Shown: in pieces, positions 1-7,476 of the stretch
Position numbering within the stretch: the first letter of the stretch is position 1
How the letters are laid out: every line of letters begins with the position of its first letter
Notes under the pieces: model-generated
Told to the model about the DNA's origin: nothing
What the model saw: only the letters and a program-made list of their open reading frames with translations
Database searches by the model: none
Translations under genes and position numbers: made by a program
Origin: Clostridia bacterium
GTDB taxonomy: Bacteria; Bacillota; Clostridia; Oscillospirales; Acutalibacteraceae
Reading direction: 5' to 3'
DNA length: 64,000 nucleotides
Assembly: GCA_017435665.1 (NCBI GenBank)
Contig: JAFSEP010000041.1
Location: forward strand, 1 to 64,000

Positions 1-97
1 ACGGATACAGACCGAACACAAAAGCCTTTATGTTAATTGGGTGCTTGCAATGTCTGTACGGATGTTCGGAAAATAAATCCATTAATGAGGTGAAAAT

Positions 98-1381
98 TTG
101 GAAAACTATTTATACTATTCAGACCCGTTCTTTGCATATAACAATGCACTGTATATAGAAAAGACGATAAACGGTAAGCCGGTCAACATTAAGCTCAGCA
201 ATTTCCTTGCGAGGATAACCGAGGATATTACCTGTACCAACGGAGCCGAGAATGAAAGATTCCTTTCTATTGTCGGCACAGATGATAAGGGAAAGGACCT
301 TAGAAAAATCACAGTACCACTCAAAAACTTCGCACAGCTCGATTGGGCACAGGAGCATTGGGGTAAGGGTTTGAACCGAGGCGGCAAGCAAATGCCTGCT
401 GACCCCTACAGATGGAGCAAGACAACCGTAAGGAAGATCTTAACCCAACAAGAGTACTGCGGTGATGTTATTAACTTTAAGACCTATTCTAAGAGCTTTA
501 AGAACAAGAAAAGGATTCTTAATCCTGAAGAGAATTGGAAGGTGTTTAAGGGCGTACATGAGCCTATCATTGACAGAGATACATTTGAAACAGTACAGAA
601 AATGAAAGCCAAAGCAAAACGCAGAGCGCCAAATCCAAAGCATGCCGAAAAAAATATGTTCTGCGGATTGTTATACTGTGCAGATTGTGGCAGTCCCTTA
701 TGGTTCAATGTCAATCATCCTAATACTGACATCAAGTATTTTATGTGTTCCAATTACAAAGGTCGCAGAGGCACCTGTGAGGGTACACATTATGTCAGAG
801 CTGATTCTTTGGAGCAGATTGTGATGCTTGAACTCAGAAGTCTTGCAAGTTTTCTCATTGAAGATGAAGAAGCGTTCGCAGATATTCTTGAAGCAAAGAC
901 CAACAAAAGTATCCTCAGTCAGCAGAAGTTTCTTGAAAGTAGTATTGATAAGGCAACCGCAAGAACAAAGGAAGTTGCCGTAATGTATGAAAAACTCTTT
1001 GAGAAGCACATCAACGGAATTGTCAATGAAGAAAGCTTTATGCAGTTATCACAGAAGTATGAAACTGAGCGTGACGAGCTGAAACTGAAAATTAGGCAGT
1101 GCCAAGAGGAACTTTCAGAAATCGAAAATCTTCGTACAAGAAAAGAGCAGTTTACTTTTGCGGTCCGTAAGTTTATGCAGATGGAAACACTAACACCTGC
1201 ACTCTTAAATGAACTGATTGAAAAAATCGAAGTCCATTCTATTGAGGGTAAAGGTAAGAACAAAACGCAGAAAATCATCATTCATTATCGCTTTGTGGGA
1301 GTAATTGACAATCCTATTAAAGAGGAAAATATAGTCCTTGAAGCAAGACAAGGCGTTGCCGTTGAATATCTCACGGCATAA
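98..1381 (+). CDS. Chimeric ORF: primase-like N-terminus joined to the C-terminal part of a large serine recombinase
   Basis: TTG start preceded by GAGGTGA. Residues 1-88 do not resemble a recombinase. The stretch around LSNFLARITEDI and ITVPLKNFAQLDWA resembles the N-terminus of DUF927/primase-helicase proteins of conjugative elements (from memory, moderate). From about residue 90 (GLNRGGK) the protein is the C-terminal part of a large serine recombinase: recombinase domain, zinc ribbon with C194, C197, C217 and C227, then a coiled coil. This part is very similar to the recombinase at 14626-16329. The serine resolvase catalytic domain is absent, so strand exchange activity is not expected. 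The junction (about 360-368) looks like an in-frame deletion or recombination scar. It may be a pseudogene. Confidence 0.75.
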   Translation: MENYLYYSDPFFAYNNALYIEKTINGKPVNIKLSNFLARITEDITCTNGAENERFLSIVGTDDKGKDLRKITVPLKNFAQLDWAQEHWGKGLNRGGKQMPADPYRWSKTTVRKILTQQEYCGDVINFKTYSKSFKNKKRILNPEENWKVFKGVHEPIIDRDTFETVQKMKAKAKRRAPNPKHAEKNMFCGLLYCADCGSPLWFNVNHPNTDIKYFMCSNYKGRRGTCEGTHYVRADSLEQIVMLELRSLASFLIEDEEAFADILEAKTNKSILSQQKFLESSIDKATARTKEVAVMYEKLFEKHINGIVNEESFMQLSQKYETERDELKLKIRQCQEELSEIENLRTRKEQFTFAVRKFMQMETLTPALLNELIEKIEVHSIEGKGKNKTQKIIIHYRFVGVIDNPIKEENIVLEARQGVAVEYLTA

Positions 1382-1388
1382 CAAAAAA

Positions 1389-1409
1389 GAGCAGGCTTAA
1401 AACCTGCTC
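1389..1409 (+). terminator. Hairpin after the chimeric recombinase ORF
   Basis: Perfect 7-bp stem (GAGCAGG/CCTGCTC) with a 7-nt loop, 7 nt after the stop codon. It has no strong T run and is followed by GATACATAA. The same arrangement, a hairpin then GATACATAA, follows the second recombinase at 16336-16359, so it belongs to the element family. Confidence 0.5.
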
Positions 1410-1460
1410 GATACATAACAAATCATATTAAATTAAACTGTGAGGAAATGAAAAAAAGAA

Positions 1461-1495
1461 TAGTGAGTATTCACTTGTGTTATGAATACTCACTA
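1461..1495 (-). terminator. Palindromic element end acting as a terminator on the minus strand
   Basis: 13-bp inverted repeat (1461-1473 with 1483-1495). Read on the minus strand it is followed by a T-rich run (A-rich at 1451-1460 on the plus strand). It has the same form as 16411-16450, which would terminate tRNA-Leu transcription. In the left element it would have had the same role when adjacent to the tRNA. Confidence 0.55.
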
Positions 1496-1504
1496 TGGTG
1501 CGAG
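1482..1504. repeat. att direct repeat, left junction
   Basis: A 23-bp sequence repeated at 16438-16460 with one mismatch (C at 1493, A at 16449). Its right part, TGGTGCGAG, equals the CCA-bearing 3' end of the tRNA-Leu gene seen at the other copy. It marks the junction between the left element and the complete one. TnpX-type recombinases cross over at a GA dinucleotide (family knowledge); the candidate GA here is 1502-1503. Confidence 0.8.
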
Positions 1505-1520
1505 TGTTCATAAGGGATTT
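1502..1520. repeat. Terminal inverted repeat, left end
   Basis: 19-bp sequence whose reverse complement occurs at 16429-16447 with one mismatch. At the left end it begins at the presumed GA crossover. At the right end it lies about 11 bp inside it, the extra bases being the tRNA 3' end. It could be a binding site for the recombinase or the TnpV-type excision protein. Confidence 0.6.
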
Positions 1521-1606
1521 ACTCAAAATATAAGTAAAACCGGCTTCAAACATAGTATTCTGCACTCCTACCTTGCTTAAAAGAGTAAACAGAAAGGACA
1601 AATACT

Positions 1607-1969
1607 ATGAAAACTAATAATATTTCTTACAGACGAGTTGGCGACTACAATATTCCTAACCTTGTATTACCATCCGAAGAAACAAATACCACTCTCAGCA
1701 GATGGGGAATGTTACATAAAAATTATCTTCTGAAACATAAGAAGGTTGTATTTGCGACGCTGCTAGCAGAAGGCAAACTGTGGCAGTGCCTCGCAGATAT
1801 TGATACTCAGGCACAACAGATGTTTGATACTCTTGTTGAACAACTGAAAAAGGCTGAAGGTGTAACGGAGCAACTGAAAGAAGAAAATCAGATGGAGTGG
1901 GTATGTAGTATGCAAAACATTGAGTCAAGAGCAAATGAGCTAGTATATAAGGAGCTGATATATGTATGA
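1607..1969 (+). CDS. tnpV: TnpV family transposon-encoded protein
   Basis: 120 residues. It matches the TnpV family of Tn4451-type elements in length and pattern: an N-terminal Y-x-x-x-GDYxIPNL segment, RWGMLHKNYLLKHKKV, then LADIDTQAQQMFDTLV and a C-terminal GVTEQLKEENQMEWV block ending ELIYV. TnpV is thought to be an excision (Xis-like) accessory protein (family knowledge, modest). The start has an AAAGGA ribosome binding site. It is the first gene inside the left end. In the circular form it would lie directly downstream of the recombinase gene, which would couple the two functions. Its stop codon overlaps the next small gene (ATGA). Confidence 0.85.
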   Translation: MKTNNISYRRVGDYNIPNLVLPSEETNTTLSRWGMLHKNYLLKHKKVVFATLLAEGKLWQCLADIDTQAQQMFDTLVEQLKKAEGVTEQLKEENQMEWVCSMQNIESRANELVYKELIYV

Positions 1970-2121
1970 GTGTAAACTATGATATTGAAGTGCCTAACGA
2001 ATACTCTGCTGATCTTTGGAAGCTACTAACTGATAATTTCAATATTATTCTTACAAAAAGGCAACACTCTCCTAATGGTGAAGTTTTATATGTAGAATTG
2101 AAGATTATCGAATCAAAATAA
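1966..2121 (+). CDS. Small hypothetical protein overlapping tnpV
   Basis: 51 residues, starting MSVNYDIEVPNEYSADLWKL. Its ATG overlaps the tnpV TGA (ATGA), a typical sign of translational coupling, so it is likely a real partner gene. No signal peptide, membrane segment or cysteine motif is seen. I do not recognise the family. A strong hairpin follows 30 nt after the stop. Confidence 0.55.
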   Translation: MSVNYDIEVPNEYSADLWKLLTDNFNIILTKRQHSPNGEVLYVELKIIESK

Positions 2122-2150
2122 AAGATTAAACATAATTCTAAGGTATATAG

Positions 2151-2186
2151 TCACGAAATGTTTTTTATAAAATGTTTCGTGACTTT
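2151..2186 (+). terminator. Rho-independent terminator after the tnpV pair
   Basis: Inverted repeat AGTCACGAAA with TTTCGTGACT around an A/T-rich loop, followed by TTCTATTATAG. It separates the element backbone from the AT-rich cargo. Confidence 0.65.
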
Positions 2187-2311
2187 CTATTATAGTTTTA
2201 TGCAAAAAATAAAAGCCTTAAAATATCTATATTTTTTAGTTTAATGAGCAATACTGCAAAAAAGTAGAAAATTAAGTCAAAATTGCATAACAAATAACAC
2301 AAATAATATGT

Positions 2312-2364
2312 TATAATTATATAAATACAGTCAAATCTTAAATTTTCTTGTCACATTATGACAA
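2312..2364 (+). promoter_or_regulatory. Upstream region of the ECF sigma gene: -10 box and small palindrome
   Basis: TATAAT at 2312-2317, without a convincing -35 at 17 nt. Downstream is a 17-bp inverted repeat TTGTCA-CATTA-TGACAA (2348-2364), 52 nt before the start codon. The palindrome could be an operator. The GTAAG/GACTATA pattern found at three other sites is absent here, so the sigma gene itself may be driven by the housekeeping polymerase. Confidence 0.35.
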
Positions 2365-2416
2365 TCAAAACGATTACTATTATATGGGAATAATTTGAAA
2401 AGAGGATATAGAGAAA

Positions 2417-2953
2417 ATGGATTATAATAAAAAAATAGTAAACGAGTTATGGCAAGAGCATGAGCCGTATATTCGCAAACTATGTACATATAAACTAAAA
2501 AGTTTACCTGATTATGTTGATGATTGCGTTCAAGATGTTTTTCTTGATTTATCCGATGCCATAAATAAAGGAAAAACAATAGAATATCCAAAAGCTTGGT
2601 TGACAAAGGTAGCAAACAATAAAATTAAAGATATTTATACGCAAGTAAAAAAGGATGCAGAAAGACTTATCCCCCTTGACTCTCAAAATCTTGACAACAC
2701 TTACTCGGGTGTCATTTATGATGAATATTTCACAATTAAAGATGAGGAAATTCCGGTTCTTAAAGAAAAAGTTATTAATATGCTTGATGATAATGAACAG
2801 CAATTACTATATGACAGATACACATTAAAGAAAGCTATTTCTATAATTGCTAAAGAGCATAATACTACAGAGAATAACATTTATCAGAAACTATTTAGAT
2901 TGAAACAAAAGACCAAGATGTTAATCGAAAATGTATTAAACGAAAAAAATTAA
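2417..2953 (+). CDS. ECF-type sigma-70 family RNA polymerase sigma factor
   Basis: 178 residues, usual for the ECF group. Region 2 lies at about residues 15-75 (YVDDCVQDVFLDL, then KAWLTKVANNKIKDIY). Region 4 lies at about 120-172, with a helix-turn-helix around YTLKKAISIIAKEHN and TTENNIYQKLFRLKQ. The spacer between them is acidic, and region 3 is lacking. It is followed 59 nt later by a membrane protein with the form of an anti-sigma factor. The gap contains one copy of the shared TTGTAAG-N16-GACTATA site, so this sigma factor probably controls its own anti-sigma gene plus the peptide locus (4557) and protease (9489). That regulon is inferred. Confidence 0.88.
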   Translation: MDYNKKIVNELWQEHEPYIRKLCTYKLKSLPDYVDDCVQDVFLDLSDAINKGKTIEYPKAWLTKVANNKIKDIYTQVKKDAERLIPLDSQNLDNTYSGVIYDEYFTIKDEEIPVLKEKVINMLDDNEQQLLYDRYTLKKAISIIAKEHNTTENNIYQKLFRLKQKTKMLIENVLNEKN

Positions 2954-2961
2954 TAATTTTT

Positions 2962-2991
2962 TTGTAAGAAATCTAAATATGTTAGACTATA
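2962..2991 (+). promoter_or_regulatory. Candidate ECF promoter, copy A (anti-sigma gene)
   Basis: TTGTAAG (2962-2968), 16 nt, GACTATA (2985-2991), then the ribosome binding site at about 2997 and the start at 3013. Two more copies with identical spacing lie at 4467-4496 and 9208-9237. Shared boxes at fixed spacing ahead of three separate transcription units are what an ECF sigma regulon looks like. Confidence 0.72.
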
Positions 2992-3012
2992 TAGTTGGAG
3001 GTAGAATGAATA

Positions 3013-3810
3013 ATGCTTACAGATAAAGAGTTTTTATCCTTCATCAACGACAAATCACTTGACGGTTCATTAGAAGAAAACCTTAACAAAATAATTGATG
3101 AAGAGATGGAAAAGTCCGAAGAAGAAATGGATGCAGAGCTTATTGAGTATTGTTTAGACAAATTAAGCAAGCTCGAAGCTGAAACACCTGCTACAGAAGA
3201 AAAGAAAGGTAATGGTGATTCCAATGGTAAACACATAAAACTCAAATTAAAAAAGGTTATTGCAGTTGCCGCTGCAATTGCAGTCTTTCTCGTTGGCACA
3301 TTGTCGGTATCTGCAGTTGTATTTGATGTTAATTTGTTTGATGGTATTGTTGAACTATATAATGATTATATTCGTATTAATTTTGACAAAACCGATGATA
3401 AAGCTGATGAATACCAACTCCTCGGTACAGAACTCGCCAAAGAACTTGCTGATAATGGGTTTAATGAAGTGCTTTTACCGGAAGCTTTTTTCTCAGAATA
3501 TTATGAAATTCAAAAAATGGAGTATGATGTTACTGAAGTCGTTGTAACTGCAAATATAACTTTTAATTATGAAAATAAACATGGTTACATTAATATAAGC
3601 AAATATTCTATGAATGAAATTGTGCCGGATGTTGAATTTCTTAACGTCACAAGTAATATTGAAGAACTGACAATAGGTAATACAACTGTATACTGTTTTA
3701 TGCAAGATGATGCTACGGCAATTACTTATAGGGATGGTTTATTTATTTATTTCATTCAAATCCCGTTAAGTTTAGATGATGCAATAGAATTTGCAAAAAC
3801 TATTAAATAA
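3013..3810 (+). CDS. Probable membrane anti-sigma factor
   Basis: 265 residues. Residues 1-75 are cytoplasmic and highly acidic; one membrane segment spans about 81-104; an extracytoplasmic domain of about 160 residues follows, resembling DUF4367-type domains (from memory). This topology, directly after an ECF sigma gene, fits an anti-sigma factor: the N-terminus would hold the sigma factor and the outer domain would sense a signal. The start at 3013 is chosen because an earlier ATG at 3006 runs into a stop after two codons, and GGAGG lies at the right distance. No zinc-binding H-x3-C-x2-C motif is seen, so it is not a ZAS-type anti-sigma factor. Confidence 0.7.
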   Translation: MLTDKEFLSFINDKSLDGSLEENLNKIIDEEMEKSEEEMDAELIEYCLDKLSKLEAETPATEEKKGNGDSNGKHIKLKLKKVIAVAAAIAVFLVGTLSVSAVVFDVNLFDGIVELYNDYIRINFDKTDDKADEYQLLGTELAKELADNGFNEVLLPEAFFSEYYEIQKMEYDVTEVVVTANITFNYENKHGYINISKYSMNEIVPDVEFLNVTSNIEELTIGNTTVYCFMQDDATAITYRDGLFIYFIQIPLSLDDAIEFAKTIK

Positions 3811-3822
3811 GGAGTGTTTGTT

Positions 3823-4335
3823 TTGAAGAAAATTATATCAATATGTTTAGTTTTATTATCAATTTCAAGTATGATGTCAATTAATGCTTTTGCAGTGGAT
3901 TTAGTTGGTGAGGATATACTTGTAATAGAAGATGACATTATTGAAGAAGTATATGGATTATACAACACAAACAATAGTTCAAATATAAGTTTAATGTCAA
4001 CGGGATTGATAGTGAGCAAATCCTTGAAATTATCAAAAACCTCAAATGGTTTAATAATTACTGCTACAACAGTAGGCAATGCTGATGTAAAAAAATGTGG
4101 TTTTACTTATATTAAATTACAGAGATTAATTAACGGCACTTGGACAGACTACACTACTTACTGCTATTATGACCAATACTCCGAATCGACATCAAAAACA
4201 TTTTCAAAAACTATTACTGCCCCTACAGGATATACCTATCGTGTAATTTGTGAACATTATGCTGAGAAAACCAAACTTTTAATTTTTAAAGAAACGGAAA
4301 CAAGTTATAATGTAACCTCTTCGTTAGCGTTTTGA
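3823..4335 (+). CDS. Small secreted protein, DUF6147-like
   Basis: The TTG at 3823 is preferred over the GTG at 3814: GGAG at 3811 lies 8 nt before it, and the protein then begins MKKIISICLVLL, a standard signal peptide (cleavage near NAFA). The mature part has about 145 residues, with a Ser/Asn-rich linker, then LIVSKSLKLSKTSNGL and KKCGFTYIKLQRL blocks. These resemble the small secreted clostridial family I recall as DUF6147 (tentative). It directly follows the anti-sigma gene and is probably co-transcribed from promoter A. A strong terminator follows. Role unknown. Confidence 0.65.
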   Translation: MKKIISICLVLLSISSMMSINAFAVDLVGEDILVIEDDIIEEVYGLYNTNNSSNISLMSTGLIVSKSLKLSKTSNGLIITATTVGNADVKKCGFTYIKLQRLINGTWTDYTTYCYYDQYSESTSKTFSKTITAPTGYTYRVICEHYAEKTKLLIFKETETSYNVTSSLAF

Positions 4336-4358
4336 TTATATATTTTTATGTTTCATAT

Positions 4359-4394
4359 AAACCCCGTACAATTTGTGTTAATTGTATGGGGTTT
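4359..4394 (+). terminator. Rho-independent terminator after the sigma/anti-sigma operon
   Basis: 14-bp inverted repeat (AAACCCCGTACAAT with ATTGTATGGGGTTT) around an 8-nt loop, followed by ATTGTGT. It separates the regulatory operon from the peptide locus. Confidence 0.7.
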
Positions 4395-4466
4395 ATTGTG
4401 TCTGAAAATAAACGTTTTTCTTACAAATCCTACAAAATTAATAAGAAATATTTATGCAATATGTTT

Positions 4467-4496
4467 TTGTAAGATTTTAAATTATTGAGGACTATA
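4467..4496 (+). promoter_or_regulatory. Candidate ECF promoter, copy B (radical SAM operon)
   Basis: TTGTAAG (4467-4473), 16 nt, GACTATA (4490-4496). It lies 60 nt before the radical SAM start codon, with the same boxes and spacing as copies A and C. It links the peptide locus to the ECF sigma factor at 2417 (inferred). Confidence 0.75.
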
Positions 4497-4556
4497 TTAT
4501 TGAAAACCGATTTTTTTATCAGAATGAAAATTTTAGTTTAACTAGGGGTTGATTGT

Positions 4557-5591
4557 ATGAGTAGAAGTGTTCTTGAAACTATAGGTATAGATATTACATA
4601 TAATTGTAATTATCGATGCAAACATTGTTTTAATTCTAGTGGAACACATAATTTTGCAAAGGAAATGACTGACGAAACATTGAAGCAATTAGTAAATGAT
4701 ATTTCAAAGTTAAATTTAAGAGGAGCATGTATTTGCGGAGGAGAACCACTTTTGCGAAAAAAAATCTTATTAGAAATTATTGATCTATATAAATCAAGCA
4801 ATCCTATACAAGGTTTTAATATGGTAAGCAACGGATTCTATATAGACAGACAGACTGCCCATGATTTAAAAAGTGCTGGAATTAATTCTGTTCAAATAAG
4901 TTTAGATGGTGCCACTGCTGAAACCCATAATTGGTTAAGAAATAATACAGATGCATATGAACATGCAATAAAAGCCATTGATTTTTTAGTAAAATCGGAT
5001 ATTGATGTTAGTGTTGCATGTGTTCCAAATAAGCAGAATTTTAATGAAATATCAGAATTAATTGATTTGTGTCAAAAATTAGGTGTCAACAGAATAAGAT
5101 TTCAACCACTAATGAGTCTCGGACGAGGAAAAAATATGGAGCAATATTTTTTAAATGATGAAGAATATTTTGTATTGTCCAGAAAACTTGATTCAAAAAG
5201 AAGTAGTAACAGCCATATTCAAATAGAATGGGGGGATCCGATTGAGCATCTTTTTGCATATTGTAGTGGTTTTTCAGGATTAAAATTTATTGAAATAAGT
5301 GCTTATGGCGATTTGCTAATATCGCCTTATTTGCCTCTAAAATTAGGTAATATTACCAGACATAATATATTTGATTATATAAATGCAGGATTAACAGATG
5401 TATTAAATAATGATTTCATAAGGCTGATTACATCATTGATAACAGATGCAGCAAAAATGGATGAGCAATCTAGAAAAGTTTTACCTGAAATATTTACAGG
5501 AAATGATATTTCAATAGATATCATAGACGAGAATTTTTCAGAAAAAACATTAATGTTTGTACAAAGATACACAAAAGGGGAAACATTATGA
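4557..5591 (+). CDS. Radical SAM peptide-modifying enzyme
   Basis: 344 residues. The iron-sulfur motif C17-x3-C21-x2-C24 (CNYRCKHC) is followed by the GGEP motif of radical SAM enzymes (CGGEPLL, near 61-64), SNGF and an ISLDG strand. The overall form is that of MoaA/PqqE-like peptide maturases. The C-terminal part (near YCSGFSGLKF) is where a SPASM domain normally binds extra iron-sulfur clusters, but its cysteines are almost all missing. The gene is first in an operon with a PqqD-like protein, a short double-glycine peptide and an ABC exporter, as in many RiPP clusters. The ribosome binding site AGGGGTTG precedes the ATG. The exact reaction cannot be told from sequence; the core peptide has no cysteine, so a thioether is unlikely. 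Expression is probably ECF-driven. Confidence 0.85.
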   Translation: MSRSVLETIGIDITYNCNYRCKHCFNSSGTHNFAKEMTDETLKQLVNDISKLNLRGACICGGEPLLRKKILLEIIDLYKSSNPIQGFNMVSNGFYIDRQTAHDLKSAGINSVQISLDGATAETHNWLRNNTDAYEHAIKAIDFLVKSDIDVSVACVPNKQNFNEISELIDLCQKLGVNRIRFQPLMSLGRGKNMEQYFLNDEEYFVLSRKLDSKRSSNSHIQIEWGDPIEHLFAYCSGFSGLKFIEISAYGDLLISPYLPLKLGNITRHNIFDYINAGLTDVLNNDFIRLITSLITDAAKMDEQSRKVLPEIFTGNDISIDIIDENFSEKTLMFVQRYTKGETL

Positions 5592-6046
5592 ATATTTGTT
5601 TATTAAAAGAAAACAGATATAGTGATATTAAAAATTTTATTGAAGCTAATCATGAAAAAATGTATATATCAGATCAAATTCAAGATAAATTTAATTATTT
5701 CACTAATACGGAATTGAGGTTTTTACTGTTTTCTGGCAGAGTACTATGTCTTGCAAATGTAGAAAATGGAACAATAATTGATATAGCATTATTACTTTTG
5801 CCAGATGATTTTTATAATTTAACAATATCTAAATTTATTCTATTCTCTATTAACAATGATACTTTCTTTGAAAAAATGTTAATTAAACTAAAAACGATTT
5901 TGGCAGGATGTTGTATAAAAAAAATAGTTGCCTTTGTTAACAACAATGAGCGATTGGCAAATTTTCTTCTTCAAAATGGATTCTTAGAAGAATACCATTT
6001 GACTACTATTATCGGCAATCGAGTGAGAATGTCATTATTAATATAA
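5588..6046 (+). CDS. Small GNAT-like protein of the peptide locus
   Basis: 152 residues. The C-terminal part (VAFVNNNERLANFLLQNGFLEE, split by a loop) matches the last helix-strand part of the GNAT acetyltransferase fold. The central acetyl-CoA binding loop (Q/R-x-x-G-x-G/A) is not recognisable, so activity is uncertain. Its ATG overlaps the radical SAM stop (ATGA), so the two are translationally coupled. A possible role is N-terminal acylation of the peptide or a non-catalytic partner; this is inference only. Confidence 0.55.
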   Translation: MNICLLKENRYSDIKNFIEANHEKMYISDQIQDKFNYFTNTELRFLLFSGRVLCLANVENGTIIDIALLLLPDDFYNLTISKFILFSINNDTFFEKMLIKLKTILAGCCIKKIVAFVNNNERLANFLLQNGFLEEYHLTTIIGNRVRMSLLI

Positions 6047-6066
6047 ATTGCTAAAGGAGATTAATC

Positions 6067-6882
6067 ATGAAAACCATTTTCAAACCAATCATTGGCCCAT
6101 ACTATGAAGGAAATACGATTCAATCAGGTCAATATGTTTTATTTTCCTCATTACTACCAAACAGAACATTCAGTTTAAATAAAACAGGTTTTGAAGTTTG
6201 GAAAAGTATTGAAAAAGGGTTAAATATTAATGACATAATAAATAATATGTGTGAATTATATAAATCAATAGATAAAGATGTAATCTCTAATGACATATTA
6301 AAAGTTATAAAAAAATTATGGAAAAATGGTTTCATTTCTTTTGAAAATGAAAATCCATTCGAAAATGATTATATATATGATTTTAATAATGATTTATTAA
6401 TTAAAAAAAATGTTTTTGGATTGACTACTGAATATATGAAATGCATAAATTCTAACATACATTTTTTTAACAATGCTTATACCCCGATAGAAAAGTTAAC
6501 GGATCGTAATACTATAAATGCAGAACTGTTTTACAATATAAATAATATTTATGTTTTGTTAAGTAAAACTAAAAATGATATATTAGCAATGATATCTTTC
6601 AGTATTGATTCTTTTAATGGAATTGTTGATATTAACACCTTATTCTTTAAAAGTCAAGAAAACATTATGCATGAATTCATAAAAAAAAGTATAATTGTTG
6701 AACTGGGTATTCGTGGTATAAATGAAAACGAATTTAATAAGTATAATATTTTATTTCATATTATTTCAAAAAAACAGGATTGCATAGATCTAATCCAATT
6801 AGGATTTGAGAATTTCACAACATTAAAACAAGAATCAAAATTTGGTGATATCATAGTTTATAAATTCCATCCTCACATATAA
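6067..6882 (+). CDS. PqqD-like (RiPP recognition) domain fused to a GNAT-like domain
   Basis: 271 residues. Residues 20-95 have the PqqD pattern: FSLNKTGFEVWKSIEKG, a short helix, then VISNDILKVIKKLWKNGFI. PqqD-like domains bind leader peptides and present them to radical SAM enzymes. Residues about 110-271 form a second domain whose end (DCIDLIQLGFENFTTL) resembles the C-terminus of GNAT folds. It may be a degenerate acetyltransferase. The gene lies 20 nt after the small GNAT-like gene and 23 nt before the candidate precursor. The PqqD assignment rests on pattern alone but fits the context well. Confidence 0.7.
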   Translation: MKTIFKPIIGPYYEGNTIQSGQYVLFSSLLPNRTFSLNKTGFEVWKSIEKGLNINDIINNMCELYKSIDKDVISNDILKVIKKLWKNGFISFENENPFENDYIYDFNNDLLIKKNVFGLTTEYMKCINSNIHFFNNAYTPIEKLTDRNTINAELFYNINNIYVLLSKTKNDILAMISFSIDSFNGIVDINTLFFKSQENIMHEFIKKSIIVELGIRGINENEFNKYNILFHIISKKQDCIDLIQLGFENFTTLKQESKFGDIIVYKFHPHI

Positions 6883-6905
6883 TATTTTTACATGGAGTTG
6901 ATTTT

Positions 6906-7091
6906 ATGAATGACGATTACCTTTCCGAGTATAATAGTCCTGATTTATTTGAAAATGATGGGATTTCAACCTATAGTTCCGATGATGAACCATCTGGTGG
7001 TAGCATATTTATATTAATATCAGCAGTTATAATTGCTGCTGCCATATATAATGTTGTTCTTTATGCTAATACATATTTAACCAAGTCTTAG
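6906..7091 (+). CDS. Candidate RiPP precursor with double-glycine leader
   Basis: 61 residues. Residues 1-32 are acidic (nine D/E) and end in SGG; residues 33-61 begin SIFILISAVIIAAAIYNV and end NTYLTKS. This is a leader of double-glycine type followed by a 29-residue, very hydrophobic, cysteine-free core. Its position between the PqqD-like protein and the exporter, downstream of a radical SAM enzyme, is where a precursor is expected. The core would be a membrane-active peptide; radical SAM epimerisation of Ile/Val/Ala residues, as in epipeptides or proteusins, is a plausible but unproven modification. The alternative is a small single-span membrane protein. The start has a TGGAG ribosome binding site. 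Confidence 0.6.
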   Translation: MNDDYLSEYNSPDLFENDGISTYSSDDEPSGGSIFILISAVIIAAAIYNVVLYANTYLTKS

Positions 7092-7140
7092 TTACTCATA
7101 TGTGAGGATGGATTTATAAAAATGTAAGGGGGTGAGGTAT

Positions 7141-7476
7141 TTGCTTAGATTATATGTGGGAATAGTATTTGTTATATATGGAATAATTCTGTTTTCTTCA
7201 AAAGGTTTAATCTTCCTTGCTGGATATAAACAAGCGGAAAATCGATTCAACAAAAAAAGAGTTTCCAAAGCCATAGCTCCTGTTTTTTTCTTTATAGGTC
7301 TTCAGATTATTATATTTTTTTTAATAGACAGGTTACAATTTGGTGACTATAAAAATATTGAAAATATTTTAGAAGCTGTTGAAATGATATGCGTTGTTAC
7401 TTTAGTAATACTAGTTAATGTTTGTCCATATTTTCGCAACAACAAAGAAAATGATGACAAGGATGAAAATAGATGA
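7141..7476 (+). CDS. Small membrane protein, DUF3784-like
   Basis: 111 residues from the TTG at 7141; an in-frame GTG lies at 7132. TTG is preferred because AAGGGGGTG ends 7 nt before it. There are three predicted membrane segments (LYVGIVFVIYGIIL, an APVFFFIGLQIIIFF segment, and a MICVVTLVILVNV segment). The stretch LIFLAGYKQAENRFNKKRV between the first two resembles DUF3784 proteins, often found near exporters (from memory). The stop overlaps the ATG of the ABC transporter (ATGA). It may be an exporter partner or an immunity protein; neither is shown. Confidence 0.6.
   Translation: MLRLYVGIVFVIYGIILFSSKGLIFLAGYKQAENRFNKKRVSKAIAPVFFFIGLQIIIFFLIDRLQFGDYKNIENILEAVEMICVVTLVILVNVCPYFRNNKENDDKDENR

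Larger units (their letters stand above)
1..1504. mobile_element. Right end of a neighbouring, probably dead, integrated element
   Basis: The last 1.5 kb of an element that continues upstream of the window. It has the same right-end layout as the complete element beside it: serine recombinase gene, a short hairpin, a palindromic end, then the shared att sequence ending at 1504. Its recombinase lacks the catalytic domain (see 98-1381), so it probably cannot excise itself. The layout is seen directly; the history is inferred. Positions 1-97 hold no gene, only a leader with a GAGGTGA ribosome binding site. Confidence 0.65.
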
